From NCBI RefSeq assembly GCF_000971175.1, contig NZ_BBLY01000005.1, positions 248,001 to 312,000 of the forward strand: DNA of 64,000 nt, written 5' to 3'. The first letter of the stretch is position 1, and each line of letters opens with the position of its first letter. Position numbers and translations under genes: made by a program. Shown piece after piece: positions 28,469-46,044 of this stretch. A model generated the notes under the pieces. The model did not search any database. It saw nothing but the letters and a program-made list of their open reading frames with translations, and had not been told where the DNA came from. Source of the DNA: Demequina pelophila. Lineage in GTDB: Bacteria > Actinomycetota > Actinomycetes > Actinomycetales > Demequinaceae.

Positions 28469-29122
28469 TCAGTTCTCCTCCGCCTCGGACTCGGTCGCGA
28501 CGGCCTTCGCGGACTTGCCGGTGGCCGGGCCCGCGACGAACGCGTCGAAGGCGCCCTGGGTGAAGATCGTGTCGTCGTTCACGAGCACGTCGTAGGTGTT
28601 GAGCTGGTCGACCGCGAGGAGGTGGACCGTCGCGGCGTTGCGCAGCGACATCCAGGTCGCGTCGTCACCGCGCTCGACGACCACGAGGGCCGTGCGGCCC
28701 GCGGTCAGCGCGGCGACCGACTCGAGGGCGGCCTTGGTCGACGGCACGTCGCCCGAGACCAGCGAGTCGACCACGTGCACGCGGCCGGCGCGGGCACGGT
28801 CGGACAGGGCGCCACGCAGCGCGGCGGCCTTCATCTTCTTGTTGGTGCGCTGGGCGTAGTCGCGCGGCTGCGGGCCGTGGACGGTGCCACCGCCGGCGAA
28901 CTGCGGCGCGCGGGTCGAACCCTGGCGGGCGCGACCGGTGCCCTTCTGCTTGTAGGGCTTGCGGCCACCGCCGCGGACCTCGCCGCGGGTCTTGGTGGCG
29001 TGCGTGCCCTGGCGTGCCGCGGCGAGCTGCGCGACGACGACCTGGTGGATCAGCGGGACGTTCGTGTCGACGTCGAAGATCTCGGCGGGAAGCTCGGTCT
29101 TGGTGTGAGCCATGGTGATCAC
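28469..29122 (-). CDS. rplD: 50S ribosomal protein L4
   Basis: uL4; in E. coli it also represses the S10 operon. 217 residues with the start at GTG 29122, which overlaps the rplC stop by four bases (GTGA) and has GAAGG upstream; the ATG three codons in (29113) is an alternative. Seen: [60 protein letters not shown]. Confidence 0.95.
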   Translation of the reverse strand: MITMAHTKTELPAEIFDVDTNVPLIHQVVVAQLAAARQGTHATKTRGEVRGGGRKPYKQKGTGRARQGSTRAPQFAGGGTVHGPQPRDYAQRTNKKMKAAALRGALSDRARAGRVHVVDSLVSGDVPSTKAALESVAALTAGRTALVVVERGDDATWMSLRNAATVHLLAVDQLNTYDVLVNDDTIFTQGAFDAFVAGPATGKSAKAVATESEAEEN

Positions 29123-29781
29123 GCGCCCTTCACAGCGGAGCGGATGAGGACGACGCCACCCTTGTTGCCGGGGACCGCGCCCTTGACGAGCACGAGGCCC
29201 TTCTCGGCATCCACCGAGTGGACGAGGAGGTTCTGGACGGTCTTGCGGGCGTTGCCCATGCGGCCGGCCATCTTGATGCCGCGGAAGACGCGGGCGGGGT
29301 AGGACGCGCCGCCGATGGAGCCCGGCTTGCGGTGGTTGCGGTGCGCACCGTGCGAGGCGCCCACACCGGCGAAGCCGTGGCGCTTCATGACACCGGCGGT
29401 GCCCTTGCCCTTGGTGGTACCGGTCACGTCGACGAGCTGGCCGGCCTCGAACACCTCGGCGGTGATCTCCTGGCCGAGCGAGAACTCGGACGCGTTCGCG
29501 GTGCGAACCTCGGCGACGTGGCGGCGCGGCGTGACGCCGGCGGCCTCGAAGTGGCCCTTCAGCGGGTCGGTGACGCGGCGGGGGTCGACGGTGCCGAACG
29601 CGAGCTGGACAGCCTCGTAGCCGTCGGTCTCAGCGTTGCGCACCTGGGTCACGACGTTGGTGTCGACCTGGAGCACCGTGACGGGCACGATGCGCCCCTC
29701 GGCGTCCCACACCTGCGTCATGCCCAGCTTCGTACCGAGCAGCGCGGTGACCGCGCGCTGGGCATTGGAAGTCGTAGTCAT
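29119..29781 (-). CDS. rplC: 50S ribosomal protein L3
   Basis: uL3, an early assembly protein reaching the peptidyl transferase centre. 220 residues: [73 protein letters not shown]. Confidence 0.97.
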   Translation of the reverse strand: MTTTSNAQRAVTALLGTKLGMTQVWDAEGRIVPVTVLQVDTNVVTQVRNAETDGYEAVQLAFGTVDPRRVTDPLKGHFEAAGVTPRRHVAEVRTANASEFSLGQEITAEVFEAGQLVDVTGTTKGKGTAGVMKRHGFAGVGASHGAHRNHRKPGSIGGASYPARVFRGIKMAGRMGNARKTVQNLLVHSVDAEKGLVLVKGAVPGNKGGVVLIRSAVKGA

Positions 29782-29809
29782 GGTGGTGGAAATCCTTACT
29801 TAGGGAAGT

Positions 29810-30118
29810 TCAGAGCTTGATCTCGATGTTGACGTCCGCGGGCAGGTCGAGACGCATGAGCGAGTCGACGGCCTTGGGCGTCGGGTCCACGATGTCGATG
29901 AGGCGCTTGTGGGTGCGCATCTCGAAGTGCTCGCGGGAGTCCTTGTACTTGTGGGGCGAACGGATCACACAGAACACGTTCTTCTCGGTCGGCAGCGGGA
30001 CGGGGCCCACCACAGACGCGCCAGCACGCGTGACCGTCTCGACGATCTTGCGGGCCGAGGAGTCGATGACCTCGTGGTCATAGCTCTTCAGCCGAATGCG
30101 GATCTTCTGTCCCGCCAT
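29810..30118 (-). CDS. rpsJ: 30S ribosomal protein S10
   Basis: uS10, also NusE of the transcription antitermination complex. 102 residues: [60 protein letters not shown]. First gene of the S10 operon; the leader upstream carries two hairpins and the element shared with the str leader. Confidence 0.98.
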   Translation of the reverse strand: MAGQKIRIRLKSYDHEVIDSSARKIVETVTRAGASVVGPVPLPTEKNVFCVIRSPHKYKDSREHFEMRTHKRLIDIVDPTPKAVDSLMRLDLPADVNIEIKL

Positions 30119-30290
30119 GGCGTGGGTCTGCCTCTCTCGTAAAACATTCGGTCATCACCCCCGACCCCCGCGCTCGGGCGTGTCGCGTATTCGCGACACA
30201 CGAGTGCGGCAGGCATTTCTGCCGACGTCGTGGGTGAAGGTGTGGTCGCCCGCAATGGGCAACCTGAATATTGTGCCAGACAGTGGGCGA
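30119..30290 (-). promoter_or_regulatory. Leader and likely promoter region of the S10 operon
   Basis: Reading leftwards: a possible -10 (CACAAT or CAATAT near 30270-30280, with TTGCCA upstream at a long 18-20-base spacing); a hairpin with arms CGGCAG / CTGCCG (30207-30224); a hairpin GTGTCGCG / CGCGACAC with loop TATT (30180-30199); and, running out of the second stem, a 25-nt block at 30161-30185 that recurs at 34947-34971. The rest of the 456-base gap (30300-30519) holds no gene, only two facing copies of the dispersed word. Confidence 0.65.
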
Positions 30291-30519
30291 TGGTGGCAAG
30301 TCGAAGGCCATGCCTCGCGACCGGACCGCCGGCAACGTCCCCAGGATAGCCCCCCGGGCCTCCCTTCCCGCGCACCGGACGATGCACGGCGCGCCTCACG
30401 ACGCGCCCCAGGGGGCCGCCTCTCCCCCGCCGCCCACGTCGACCCGCGCGCTCGCCCCGGCGACCATGCGACGAGGCGACCGGGGCGGCCTCCCGGCCGT
30501 CGCATCGTCCCCCGGCACG

Positions 30520-30557
30520 CACGAAGGCCCCCCGCCTGGCGGCGAGGGGCCTTCGTG
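30520..30557 (-). terminator. Terminator after tuf
   Basis: Twelve-base arms CACGAAGGCCCC / GGGGCCTTCGTG, with inner CCGCC / GGCGG pairing, 17 bases past the tuf stop. There is no U-run, a frequent situation in high-GC actinobacteria. Confidence 0.75.
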
Positions 30558-30574
30558 AAGCGAGTCGAGAAGAC

Positions 30575-31765
30575 TTACTTGATGATCTTGGTGACGGTGC
30601 CCGAACCGACGGTGCGGCCACCCTCGCGGATCGCGAAGCCCTGACCCTCCTCGAGGGCGATCGGCTGGATGAGCTCGACCGACATCTCGGTGGTGTCACC
30701 CGGCATGACCATCTCGGTGCCCTCGGGCAGCGTGATGACGCCGGTCACATCCGTGGTGCGGATGTAGAACTGCGGACGGTAGTTCGTGTAGAAGGGGTTG
30801 TGGCGGCCACCCTCATCCTTGTTGAGGATGTAGACCTTGCCCTCGAAGTTGGTGTGCGGCGTGGTGGTGCCGGGGGCGACCACGACCTGGCCGCGCTCGA
30901 CGTCCTCACGCTTGGTGCCACGGAGCAGCAGGCCGCAGTTCTCGCCGGCCCACGCCTCGTCCATCTGCTTGTGGAACATCTCGATACCGGTGACGGTGGT
31001 CTTCTGCGGCTCGCGGATGCCGAGGATCTCGACCTCCGAGTTGATCTTGAGCTTGCCGCGCTCGACCTTGCCGGTGACGACGGTGCCACGACCGGTGATG
31101 GTGAAGACGTCCTCGACGGGCATGAGGAACGGCTTGTCCATGTCGCGCTCCGGCTCCGGAACGTTCTCGTCGACGGCGGCCATCAGGTCCTGGACCGACT
31201 TGACCCACTTCTCGTCGCCCTCGAGCGCCTTGAGCGCCGAGACCTGGATGACGGGGGCGTTGTCGCCGTCGAAGCCCTGCGAGGACAGGAGCTCGCGGAC
31301 CTCGAACTCGACGAGCTCGAGGATCTCCTCGTCGTCGACCATGTCGGACTTGTTCAGCGCGACGAGCAGGTAGGGCACACCCACCTGGCGGGCGAGCAGC
31401 ACGTGCTCACGCGTCTGGGCCATCGGGCCGTCGGTCGCCGCGACCACGAGGATCGCGCCGTCCATCTGGGCCGCACCGGTGATCATGTTCTTGATGTAGT
31501 CGGCGTGACCAGGGGCGTCGACGTGCGCGTAGTGGCGGGTCGCGGTCTCGTACTCGATGTGCGCGATGTTGATCGTGATACCGCGCTCGCGCTCCTCGGG
31601 AGCCTTGTCGATGTCCTCGAACGGCGTGAACGGGTTGAGGTCGGGGTACTGGTCGTGCAGCACCTTCGAGATCGCAGCGGTCAGCGTCGTCTTACCGTGG
31701 TCGACGTGACCGATGGTGCCGATGTTCACGTGCGGCTTGTTCCGCTCGAACTTGGCCTTAGCCAT
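30575..31765 (-). CDS. tuf: Elongation factor Tu
   Basis: GTPase delivering aminoacyl-tRNA to the ribosome. 396 residues; G1 GHVDHGKT (19-26), [28 protein letters not shown], domains 2 and 3 complete, ending [17 protein letters not shown]. Ribosome-binding site AGGAGGAGAGCC. The 119-base gap from fusA has a hairpin GATGGCT/AGCCATC and may hold a secondary promoter. Confidence 0.98.
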   Translation of the reverse strand: MAKAKFERNKPHVNIGTIGHVDHGKTTLTAAISKVLHDQYPDLNPFTPFEDIDKAPEERERGITINIAHIEYETATRHYAHVDAPGHADYIKNMITGAAQMDGAILVVAATDGPMAQTREHVLLARQVGVPYLLVALNKSDMVDDEEILELVEFEVRELLSSQGFDGDNAPVIQVSALKALEGDEKWVKSVQDLMAAVDENVPEPERDMDKPFLMPVEDVFTITGRGTVVTGKVERGKLKINSEVEILGIREPQKTTVTGIEMFHKQMDEAWAGENCGLLLRGTKREDVERGQVVVAPGTTTPHTNFEGKVYILNKDEGGRHNPFYTNYRPQFYIRTTDVTGVITLPEGTEMVMPGDTTEMSVELIQPIALEEGQGFAIREGGRTVGSGTVTKIIK

Positions 31766-31884
31766 GATGGCTCTCCTCCTGAATGGGTTGTGAGACTCGG
31801 GTAGAGGATCCGACTGCCGATGGCTCAGCCATCGCGGGGCGTATCCCTACTGGTCGTATTATTTCCTACTGCAACCGGTGGGAC

Positions 31885-33999
31885 TTACTCGCCCCGGGTC
31901 TTAGCAATGATCTCCTCGGCCACGTTGCGAGGAACCTCGGCGTAGCTGTCGAAGGTCATCGAGTACACGGCACGGCCCTGCGTCTTGGAACGCAGGTCGC
32001 CCACGTAGCCGAACATCTCCGACAGCGGGACCAGGGAGTCGATGACCTTGACGCCGGCGGCGTCGGACATCTGACGGATCTGGCCACGGCGGGAGTTGAG
32101 GTCGCCGATGACGTCGCCCATGTAGTCCTCGGGCGTACGCACCTCGACGGCCATCATCGGCTCGAGAATGACCGGGTTGGCCTTCTTCGCGGCCTCCTTG
32201 AAGGCCATCGAGCCGGCGATCTTGAACGCCATCTCCGACGAGTCGACGTCGTGGTACTGACCGTCGACCAGGGTCGCCTTGACGCCCACGACCGGGTAGC
32301 CGGCGAGGATGCCGATGTTCATGGCGTCCTGGATACCGGCGTCCACCGACGGGATGTACTCGCGCGGCACGCGGCCACCGGTGACGGCGTTGTCGAACTC
32401 GTACATGACGTCGCCCTCGGCCTCGAGCGGCTCGATGGTGATCTGCACCTTCGCGAACTGGCCGGAGCCACCGGTCTGCTTCTTGTGCGTGTAGTCGTAC
32501 TTCTCGACCTTGCCGCGGATGGTCTCGCGGTAGGCGACCTGCGGCTTGCCGACGTTGGCGTCGACCTTGAACTCGCGCTTCATGCGGTCGACGATGATGT
32601 CGAGGTGCAGCTCGCCCATGCCGGAGATGACGGTCTGGCCGGTGTCCTCGTCCAGCTTGACGCGGAAGGTCGGGTCCTCCTCGGCCAGCTTCTGGATCGC
32701 GACCGACATCTTCTCCTGGTCGCCCTTGGTCTTGGGCTCGACCGCGACGTGGATGACGGGCTCGGGGAAGGTCATCGACTCGAGGACCACGGGCGACGAG
32801 GGGTCGCACAGCGTGTCACCGGTGGTGGTGTCCTTGAGGCCGATCACGGCGTAGATGTGGCCCGCGGCGACGCCGTCGACCGGGTTCTCCTTGTTGGCGT
32901 GCATCTGGAAGACCTTGCCGATGCGCTCCTTCTTGCCCTTGGTCGCGTTGATGACCTGGGCGCCGGAGTCCACCTTGCCGGAGTACACGCGGATGTAGGT
33001 GAGGCGGCCGAAGAAGGGGTGCGTCATGATCTTGAACGCGAGCGCGGAGAAGGGCTCGTCGGCGTCGGCGTGACGCTCGATGACGACCTCCTCGTCACCG
33101 GGCTCGTGGCCCTCGATCGCCGGCATGTCCAGCGGCGACGGGAGGTAGTCCACGACCGCGTCGAGCATGGGCTGCACGCCGCGGTTCTTGAACGCGGAGC
33201 CGCACAGCACCGGGTAGCACTCGGAGCCGAGCACCATCTTGCGGATGCCGGACTTGATCTCCTCGATCGAGAGGTCGCCCTCCTCGAGGTACTTCTCCAT
33301 GAGCTCCTCGGAGGACTCGGCGACGGTCTCGAGCAGCTCGGCCCGGTACTCCTCCGCCTTGTCCGCGAGGTCCGCGGGGATCTCCTGGGTCTCGTACTGC
33401 GCGCCCATGGTCACGTCGCCCTTGGCGTCGCCGGGCCACACGAGGGCCTTCATCTGAACCAGGTCGACCACACCGAGGAAGTCGGACTCGGCGCCGATGG
33501 GGAGCTGGATGACCAGCGGGCGAGCGCCCAGGCGCGACTTGATGGTGTCGACGGTGAAGTAGAAGTCCGCACCGAGCTTGTCCATCTTGTTGACGAAGCA
33601 GATGCGCGGGACGTTGTACTTGTCCGCCTGACGCCACACGGTCTCCGACTGGGGCTCCACGCCCTCCTTGCCGTCGAACACCGCGACCGCACCGTCGAGG
33701 ACGCGCAGGTTGCGCTCGACCTCGACGGTGAAGTCCACGTGGCCGGGGGTGTCGATGATGTTGAGCTGGGTGTCGCCCCAGAAGCACGTCGTCGCGGCGG
33801 ACGTGATCGTGATGCCGCGCTCCTGCTCCTGAGCCATCCAGTCCATCGTCGCGGCGCCGTCGTGCACCTCGCCGATCTTGTAGGTGATACCCGTGTAGAA
33901 CAGGATCCGCTCGGTCGTCGTCGTCTTGCCGGCATCGATGTGAGCCATGATGCCGAAGTTGCGGACCTTGTTGAGGTCCGTCAGCACGTCCTGTGCCAC
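31885..33999 (-). CDS. fusA: Elongation factor G
   Basis: Translocase GTPase of 704 residues. GTG start giving (M)[21 protein letters not shown]1 [50 protein letters not shown]-terminal [20 protein letters not shown]. The only EF-G-type gene in the window. Confidence 0.98.
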   Translation of the reverse strand: MAQDVLTDLNKVRNFGIMAHIDAGKTTTTERILFYTGITYKIGEVHDGAATMDWMAQEQERGITITSAATTCFWGDTQLNIIDTPGHVDFTVEVERNLRVLDGAVAVFDGKEGVEPQSETVWRQADKYNVPRICFVNKMDKLGADFYFTVDTIKSRLGARPLVIQLPIGAESDFLGVVDLVQMKALVWPGDAKGDVTMGAQYETQEIPADLADKAEEYRAELLETVAESSEELMEKYLEEGDLSIEEIKSGIRKMVLGSECYPVLCGSAFKNRGVQPMLDAVVDYLPSPLDMPAIEGHEPGDEEVVIERHADADEPFSALAFKIMTHPFFGRLTYIRVYSGKVDSGAQVINATKGKKERIGKVFQMHANKENPVDGVAAGHIYAVIGLKDTTTGDTLCDPSSPVVLESMTFPEPVIHVAVEPKTKGDQEKMSVAIQKLAEEDPTFRVKLDEDTGQTVISGMGELHLDIIVDRMKREFKVDANVGKPQVAYRETIRGKVEKYDYTHKKQTGGSGQFAKVQITIEPLEAEGDVMYEFDNAVTGGRVPREYIPSVDAGIQDAMNIGILAGYPVVGVKATLVDGQYHDVDSSEMAFKIAGSMAFKEAAKKANPVILEPMMAVEVRTPEDYMGDVIGDLNSRRGQIRQMSDAAGVKVIDSLVPLSEMFGYVGDLRSKTQGRAVYSMTFDSYAEVPRNVAEEIIAKTRGE

Positions 34000-34044
34000 G
34001 AGGTATCTCCTAGTTGTCGATCGTTGGGGTCGAGAGGCCTGCGA

Positions 34045-34515
34045 CTACCAGCGGTAGTGCGCGAACGCCTTGTTCGACTCGGCCATCTTGTGCATGTCCT
34101 CGCGACGCTTCACAGCGGCGCCGAGACCGTTCGAGGCGTCGAGGATCTCGTTCATGAGACGCTCGGTCATGGTCTTCTCGCGACGCTGGCGCGAGAAGTC
34201 GACGAGCCAGCGCAGCGCGAGCGTGGTCGCACGCACGGGGCGGACGTCGACGGGGACCTGGTAGGTCGCGCCACCGACGCGGCGGCTGCGGACCTCGAGG
34301 GCCGGGCGGATGTTCTCGAGCGCGCGCTTGAGCACGACGACCGGGTCCTGGCCCGACTTCTCGCGGACGCCCTCGAGGGCGCCGTACACGATGGCCTCGG
34401 CGGTCGACTTCTTGCCGTCCAGCAGCACCTTGTTGATGAGCTGGGTGACGACCGGCGCGCCGTAGACGGGGTCGTTGATGATCGGGCGGCGGGGGGCGGG
34501 TCCCTTGCGAGGCAT
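34045..34515 (-). CDS. rpsG: 30S ribosomal protein S7
   Basis: uS7, nucleates 30S head assembly. 156 residues: [60 protein letters not shown], ending FAHYRW. One-base overlap with the rpsL stop. Confidence 0.97.
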   Translation of the reverse strand: MPRKGPAPRRPIINDPVYGAPVVTQLINKVLLDGKKSTAEAIVYGALEGVREKSGQDPVVVLKRALENIRPALEVRSRRVGGATYQVPVDVRPVRATTLALRWLVDFSRQRREKTMTERLMNEILDASNGLGAAVKRREDMHKMAESNKAFAHYRW

Positions 34516-34892
34516 TACTTCTTCTTCTCCATCTTCGCGCCGTAACGGCTGCGAGCCTGCTGGCGGCCCTTGACACCCTGGGTGTCGAGCGAGCCGCGAA
34601 CGATCTTGTAACGGACACCCGGAAGGTCCTTCACACGGCCACCGCGCACGAGCACGATCGAGTGCTCCTGCAGGTTGTGGCCCTCACCCGGGATGTACGC
34701 GGTGACCTCGATACCGGTCGACAGACGGACACGGGCGACCTTGCGAAGCGCCGAGTTCGGCTTCTTCGGGGTGGTCGTGTAGACGCGCGTGCAGACGCCG
34801 CGGCGCTGGGGGCTCGACTGAAGAGCCGGGGTCTTGGTCTTCGAGGCCTTGGGGTGGCGGCCCTTCCTGACCAGCTGCTGAATCGTAGGCAC
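34515..34892 (-). CDS. rpsL: 30S ribosomal protein S12
   Basis: uS12 at the decoding centre. 125 residues, GTG start, [20 protein letters not shown]. The streptomycin-related lysines are wild type: the lysine pair in [12 protein letters not shown] (K43 region) and [11 protein letters not shown] (K88 region). First gene of the str operon. Confidence 0.97.
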   Translation of the reverse strand: MPTIQQLVRKGRHPKASKTKTPALQSSPQRRGVCTRVYTTTPKKPNSALRKVARVRLSTGIEVTAYIPGEGHNLQEHSIVLVRGGRVKDLPGVRYKIVRGSLDTQGVKGRQQARSRYGAKMEKKK

Positions 34893-35026
34893 TACTTCTC
34901 CGTGTCTGTATCGGTACTGCTGTCAAAAGTTCTTTTGTCGTGTCGGCCGACCCCCGCGCCCGGGCGTGTCGTTCGAGCGGGATGTCGCGCCGAGGCGCGA
35001 CTCGGGGGCCCGGTGACGCGGGCACA
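34893..35026 (-). promoter_or_regulatory. Leader of the rpsL (str) operon
   Basis: Runs from the predicted start near 35027 to the rpsL GTG. It contains a hairpin GTCGCGCC / GGCGCGAC (34984-35001), a 25-nt block at 34947-34971 matching the S10-operon leader in 24 of 25 positions, and a small hairpin CAAAAG-TT-CTTTTG (34924-34937) about 30 bases before the start codon. No known riboswitch or S7-binding mimic was recognised. Confidence 0.6.
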
Positions 35027-35033
35027 AGCATCA

Positions 35034-35062
35034 AAGATACCCGTGCTCCGCGTCACCGTCAA
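35034..35062 (-). promoter_or_regulatory. Promoter of the str operon
   Basis: TTGACG (35057-35062) and TATCTT (35034-35039) separated by 17 bases on the minus strand. The -35 overlaps the arm of the rpoC terminator, packing the end of one unit against the start of the next. Confidence 0.82.
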
Positions 35063-35083
35063 AAGCGGAAGGTCCCGCCTTTT
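35061..35083 (-). terminator. Terminator after rpoC
   Basis: AAAAGCGG / CCGCCTTTT with one bulged base, giving A-runs before and T-runs after the stem in both orientations; 15 bases past the rpoC stop. Confidence 0.7.
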
Positions 35084-35097
35084 CGGACCCCGTCGTG

Positions 35098-38970
<3,873 letters not shown>

Positions 38971-39045
38971 GGTTCTACTTCCTTACTGCCGGCGGGACGC
39001 CGGCACCGAAAACTTCTTCTGTATGGAGTGAGCGCGTACGGCTCG

Positions 39046-42519
<3,474 letters not shown>

Positions 42520-42658
42520 GGGTGGTTCCTTCCCTCTGTTATCGTGAGTCACCACGATGCCTAGCCGCGGCTCCACCGGATCCCAGGGCTGAACCCGCTA
42601 CAAGCGGGGCACACAGGGTAGGCATATGAGGGCAGGGCAATAGACAGCGCAAGTGGCT

Positions 42659-42687
42659 AGCGTACACGGCGCGGCGCGGATTGTCCA
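42659..42687 (-). promoter_or_regulatory. Promoter of rpoB-rpoC
   Basis: TGGACA (42682-42687) and TACGCT (42659-42664) with a 17-base spacer. The start would be near 42652, giving a leader of about 130 bases before the TTG. A second, weaker set (TTGCGC ... CATATG) lies 30 bases downstream. Confidence 0.72.
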
Positions 42688-42741
42688 CCACCGCGCGATG
42701 CGCGCCAGCCGACACGCCGGACACGCCCGAACGACCAGGCC

Positions 42742-44934
42742 TCAGCCGGCCGCCGCCGCGATCCGGTCCCCCAGCACCGGCGCGAAGGTGCGCGCGTAAC
42801 TCGCCGTCACGTGGTGGCCGTCGGGCCGGTAGACCACGACTCCCCCGATCACCGCGGGGCAGGCGGTCGCGTCGCAGAAGAGGTCGGACAGGTCGACCAG
42901 GCGCGCGGCGGGCACGCGAGAGGCGGCCTGCGCCTGCGGATCCGCCGGCAGCGCCTGCCCGCGCTCGACCGCGCACGCCGCCGCGCCGTCGGGCCCCTCG
43001 AAGGCGAGGCAGTCGGCGACGTCGCTTCCCAGGCGCGGATTGTCCTCGATCACCACGACCGGCACGCCCGCGGGCACGGATGCCCACGCCTCCACGAGCC
43101 CGTCGACCTCGGCGCCCACCAGATCCCCGGTGACGTTCGGGGGCAGGCGGCGGGTGACGATCACCGCGTCGTAGCCGTCCGCGCCGGCGGCGGCGTCGAG
43201 CGCCGCGGCACGCCAGGCGTCGCAGCCCTCGCGCCGGTCGGAACCCTCGGGCTCGAGCGCCCTGGTGGTCAGATAGCACCCGGCGTGACCCGCGACGTCG
43301 AACCGCCAGCCGCGCTCCTGAGCGAGCCGGTCGTACGCGGCCAGCAGGACGTTGGAGTGGGAGTCGCCCAGGACCAGGTAGCGCACGGGCGCGTCGACGC
43401 GGCCCACCGTGCACAGGTTGAATTCCGGCGAGGCGAGTCCGGACCAGCACTCCGCGCGGTTGGCGTCGTCGGAGGCCAGGTCCGCGAGCGCGGGCACGAA
43501 GTGCGTCGCGGGCGCATCCGCGCACTCGTCGGGGTGCAGGAGCGTCCCCGCGCCCAGACAGTCCACCGGCTCGGGAGACCCGGCCACGTCCCCGGCCACG
43601 TCATCGCCGGAGGGCCCCGCCGCATCGGCGATCTCCTCGGCACGCTCGACGATCTGCTCGGCGGCCTCGCGCTCGGCCTCCGCCCTCAGGTGGGCGCCGA
43701 CCAGCCCTACCCCGACGGCCGCGGCCACGGCCGCCATGCCCGCGAGCGACCACGCGGCGACCATGGCCGGCGACCGGCCCGCGAGGAGCCGGGGCGAGAA
43801 GCGCATGGGGTCCTCGACGAACCGCGTGGTGAGCGCGGCGAGCACCACGGTCGCGACGACGATCGCGACCCGGTCCCCATGCCCCAGCTCGCGGCCCGTC
43901 GCGAACGGCACGAGCACCACCAACGGCCAGTGCCACAGGTAGATCGCGTAGGAGGTGCGCCCCAGGTGCGCGACCGGGGCCCACGAGCCGGCACGCGACA
44001 GGACCGAGTCGGCCCCGCCGGCGAGGAGCAGCGCCGCGCCCAGCACGGGCAGCGCGGCCGCGTGGCCGGGGAACGGCGTCGACGCGTCGAAGGCGAAGGC
44101 GGCGACGAGGATCGCGGCGAGCCCCACGGGGACCGCGAGACGAACGCGGCGCACCCGGGTCAGCGCGACGGCGACGATCCCGCCGAGCACGAACTCCCAC
44201 AGCCGGGTGAACGTCGAGAAGTACGCCGCCGAGGTATCGGGCGTCTGCACCACGCTGAGCAGGAACGATGCGACGCCCAGGGCGGCGAAGAGGCCCAGCA
44301 CGGCCGCGCGCCGGGGCAGGCGCGCCCGGGCCGAGGCCGCGAGCACCGCGACGAGGGCGAGCGGGAGGAGGACGTAGAACTGCTCCTCGACCGAGAGCGA
44401 CCAGTAGTGGACCACCGGCGACTCGGCCGAGCCCGCGCCCAGGTAGTCGACGGACAGCGCGGCGAGGAACCAGTTCTCGCCATAGAGGGCCGCCGCGAGG
44501 TGCTCGTGCAGGAAGGAGACCACGGAGGCGGCCGGCGCGAGGATCGCGGTCGCGATCGCGGACACGAACAGCACCAGCAGCGCCGACGGCAGCAGGCGCC
44601 GCGCGCGCCGGGCCCAGAAGCGGCCGAGCCGGATGCGGCCGGTCATGGCCGCCTCGCGCCACAGGTGCGAGGTGATGAGGAAGCCGGAGATCACGAAGAA
44701 GACGTCGACGCCGACGTACCCGCCGGTGACCGCGCCGGGCCAGAGGTGGAAGGCGACCACGAGCACCACGGCGAGCGCGCGCAGCGCCTGGATGTCGGGC
44801 CGGAATCCGGGCTCCGACGCGGGCGTCCGCGGCGCCGCGTGGCGACGAGACGCGCGCGGCGGCGCCGGCGACGGGTGGCGACGAGACGCGCGCGGCGGCG
44901 CCGGCGACGGGTGGGACGGGGACAGTTCCAGCAT
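42742..44934 (-). CDS. Acyltransferase-3 / SGNH-hydrolase fusion (OafA/YrhL family)
   Basis: Membrane O-acyltransferase of about 730 residues. The acyltransferase-3 domain (~45-380) opens GFRPDIQALRALAVVLVVAF with catalytic-type H63, then VGVDVFFVISGFLITSHLWR and SLSVEEQFYVLLPLALV; about ten membrane segments follow. A periplasmic SGNH domain (~430-730) has VLGDSHSNVLLAAY near 525 and RPDGHHVTASYA at the end (Ser and Asp/His of the hydrolase). Such fusions acetylate cell-surface glycans or peptidoglycan. The N-terminal 40 residues include a perfectly duplicated 12-residue segment. ATG 44934 preceded by GGGAG. It lies between rplL and rpoB, an unusual place. Confidence 0.86.
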   Translation of the reverse strand: MLELSPSHPSPAPPRASRRHPSPAPPRASRRHAAPRTPASEPGFRPDIQALRALAVVLVVAFHLWPGAVTGGYVGVDVFFVISGFLITSHLWREAAMTGRIRLGRFWARRARRLLPSALLVLFVSAIATAILAPAASVVSFLHEHLAAALYGENWFLAALSVDYLGAGSAESPVVHYWSLSVEEQFYVLLPLALVAVLAASARARLPRRAAVLGLFAALGVASFLLSVVQTPDTSAAYFSTFTRLWEFVLGGIVAVALTRVRRVRLAVPVGLAAILVAAFAFDASTPFPGHAAALPVLGAALLLAGGADSVLSRAGSWAPVAHLGRTSYAIYLWHWPLVVLVPFATGRELGHGDRVAIVVATVVLAALTTRFVEDPMRFSPRLLAGRSPAMVAAWSLAGMAAVAAAVGVGLVGAHLRAEAEREAAEQIVERAEEIADAAGPSGDDVAGDVAGSPEPVDCLGAGTLLHPDECADAPATHFVPALADLASDDANRAECWSGLASPEFNLCTVGRVDAPVRYLVLGDSHSNVLLAAYDRLAQERGWRFDVAGHAGCYLTTRALEPEGSDRREGCDAWRAAALDAAAGADGYDAVIVTRRLPPNVTGDLVGAEVDGLVEAWASVPAGVPVVVIEDNPRLGSDVADCLAFEGPDGAAACAVERGQALPADPQAQAASRVPAARLVDLSDLFCDATACPAVIGGVVVYRPDGHHVTASYARTFAPVLGDRIAAAAG
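44839..44910. repeat. 36-bp perfect tandem duplication inside the acyltransferase gene
   Basis: Units 44839-44874 and 44875-44910 are identical and in frame, encoding the 12-residue HPSPAPPRASRR-type block twice in the cytoplasmic N-terminal tail. No divergence, so the duplication is recent or under slippage. Confidence 0.9.
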
Positions 44935-45019
44935 CGGTCGCGATACTCCCACAGGTTCGTGCGAAGGCGAGGCATGCCGCCCGGGCCGGCCGGGCATCGT
45001 CCCCCGCCGGGGAAGGCGA

Positions 45020-45051
45020 ACGGGGCCGGGTCCCGAAGGACCCGGCCCCGT
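45020..45051 (-). terminator. Terminator after rplJ-rplL
   Basis: Fourteen-base arms ACGGGGCCGGGTCC / GGACCCGGCCCCGT around a CGAA loop, 28 bases past the rplL stop. Very stable; no U-run. Confidence 0.85.
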
Positions 45052-45078
45052 CACCAGGTGCGGCTGAGCCGCGGGGAG

Positions 45079-45465
45079 TTACTTGAGCTCGACGGTCGCG
45101 CCGGCGCCCTCGAGCTGAGCCTTGGCCTTCTCGGCGTCCTCCTTCTTGGCACCCTCGAGGACGGGCTTCGGAGCACCGTCGACCAGGGCCTTGGCCTCGC
45201 CGAGGCCGAGACCGGTGAGGGCACGCACCTCCTTGATGACCGCGATCTTCTTGTCGCCGAACGAGGCGAGGATGACGTCGAACTCGTCCTTCTCCTCGAC
45301 CTCGGCGGCGGCCTCGCCGCCGGCGGGGGCGGCAACGGCCACGGCGGCCGGGGCGGCGGCGGTGACCTCGAAGGTCTCCTCGAACGCCTTGACGAACTCC
45401 GAGAGCTCGATGAGCGAGAGCTCCTTGAACTGCTCGATGAGCTCCTCGGTGGTGAGCTTAGCCAT
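45079..45465 (-). CDS. rplL: 50S ribosomal protein L7/L12
   Basis: bL12 stalk protein recruiting translation factors, 128 residues. N-terminal dimerisation domain [20 protein letters not shown], Ala/Gly/Pro hinge, C-terminal domain [20 protein letters not shown] ... [18 protein letters not shown]. It follows rplJ and ends at a strong terminator. Confidence 0.98.
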   Translation of the reverse strand: MAKLTTEELIEQFKELSLIELSEFVKAFEETFEVTAAAPAAVAVAAPAGGEAAAEVEEKDEFDVILASFGDKKIAVIKEVRALTGLGLGEAKALVDGAPKPVLEGAKKEDAEKAKAQLEGAGATVELK

Positions 45466-45522
45466 GATGACTTCCTTCTCTTTAGCCTGCGTGAAGCAGA
45501 TGAATGGGGTGGGGTGCGGCCG

Positions 45523-46044
45523 TTAGGCCGCGTCTTCCTGCTTCGCGCGCAGGGCGTCGACGGCGCGCGCTGCCTGAGCGAGCGGCGCCTGGAACAGGTA
45601 CGCAGCACCAAAGAGCGACGCCTTCATGGCGCCCGCTGCCTTGGCGAGCAGAACATCGCGGGACTCGAGGTCCGCCAGCTTCTTGACCTCGTCCTCCGAG
45701 ATCACCTTGCCTTCGAGAACGCCGCCCTTGATGACGAGCTTGTCGTTCTCCTTGGCAAAAGCCTTGAGACCCTTTGCAGCCTCCACCGGGTCGCCGGTGA
45801 CGAATGCAATGGCCGTGGGGCCGGACAGCATGGGGTCGAGACCCTCCACGCCGGCTTCCTTGGCCGCGAGCGCCGTCAGAGTGTTCTTCGCGACGTGGTA
45901 CGTCGCGGCGCCGCGGAGATTGCCGCGCAGCTCGGCGAGCTGCGGGACAGTCAGGCCGCGGTACTCGGTGATCAGCACGGCGCTGGACCCACGGAACTTG
46001 TCCGTGAGCTCGGCTACCGCGGCCACCTTGTCTGGCGTCGCCAT
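45523..46044 (-). CDS. rplJ: 50S ribosomal protein L10
   Basis: uL10, base of the L12 stalk and, with L12, autoregulator of its own operon in bacteria studied. 173 residues from the ATG at 46044 with GGAAGGA upstream: [60 protein letters not shown]. An upstream in-frame extension belongs to the leader and is not coding. Confidence 0.97.
   Translation of the reverse strand: MATPDKVAAVAELTDKFRGSSAVLITEYRGLTVPQLAELRGNLRGAATYHVAKNTLTALAAKEAGVEGLDPMLSGPTAIAFVTGDPVEAAKGLKAFAKENDKLVIKGGVLEGKVISEDEVKKLADLESRDVLLAKAAGAMKASLFGAAYLFQAPLAQAARAVDALRAKQEDAA

Noticed and set aside
34893-34930. A second rpsL promoter at TTGACA
   Set aside because: The -35-like box on the minus strand is perfect, but no -10 exists at 16-19 bases and the start codon is too close.
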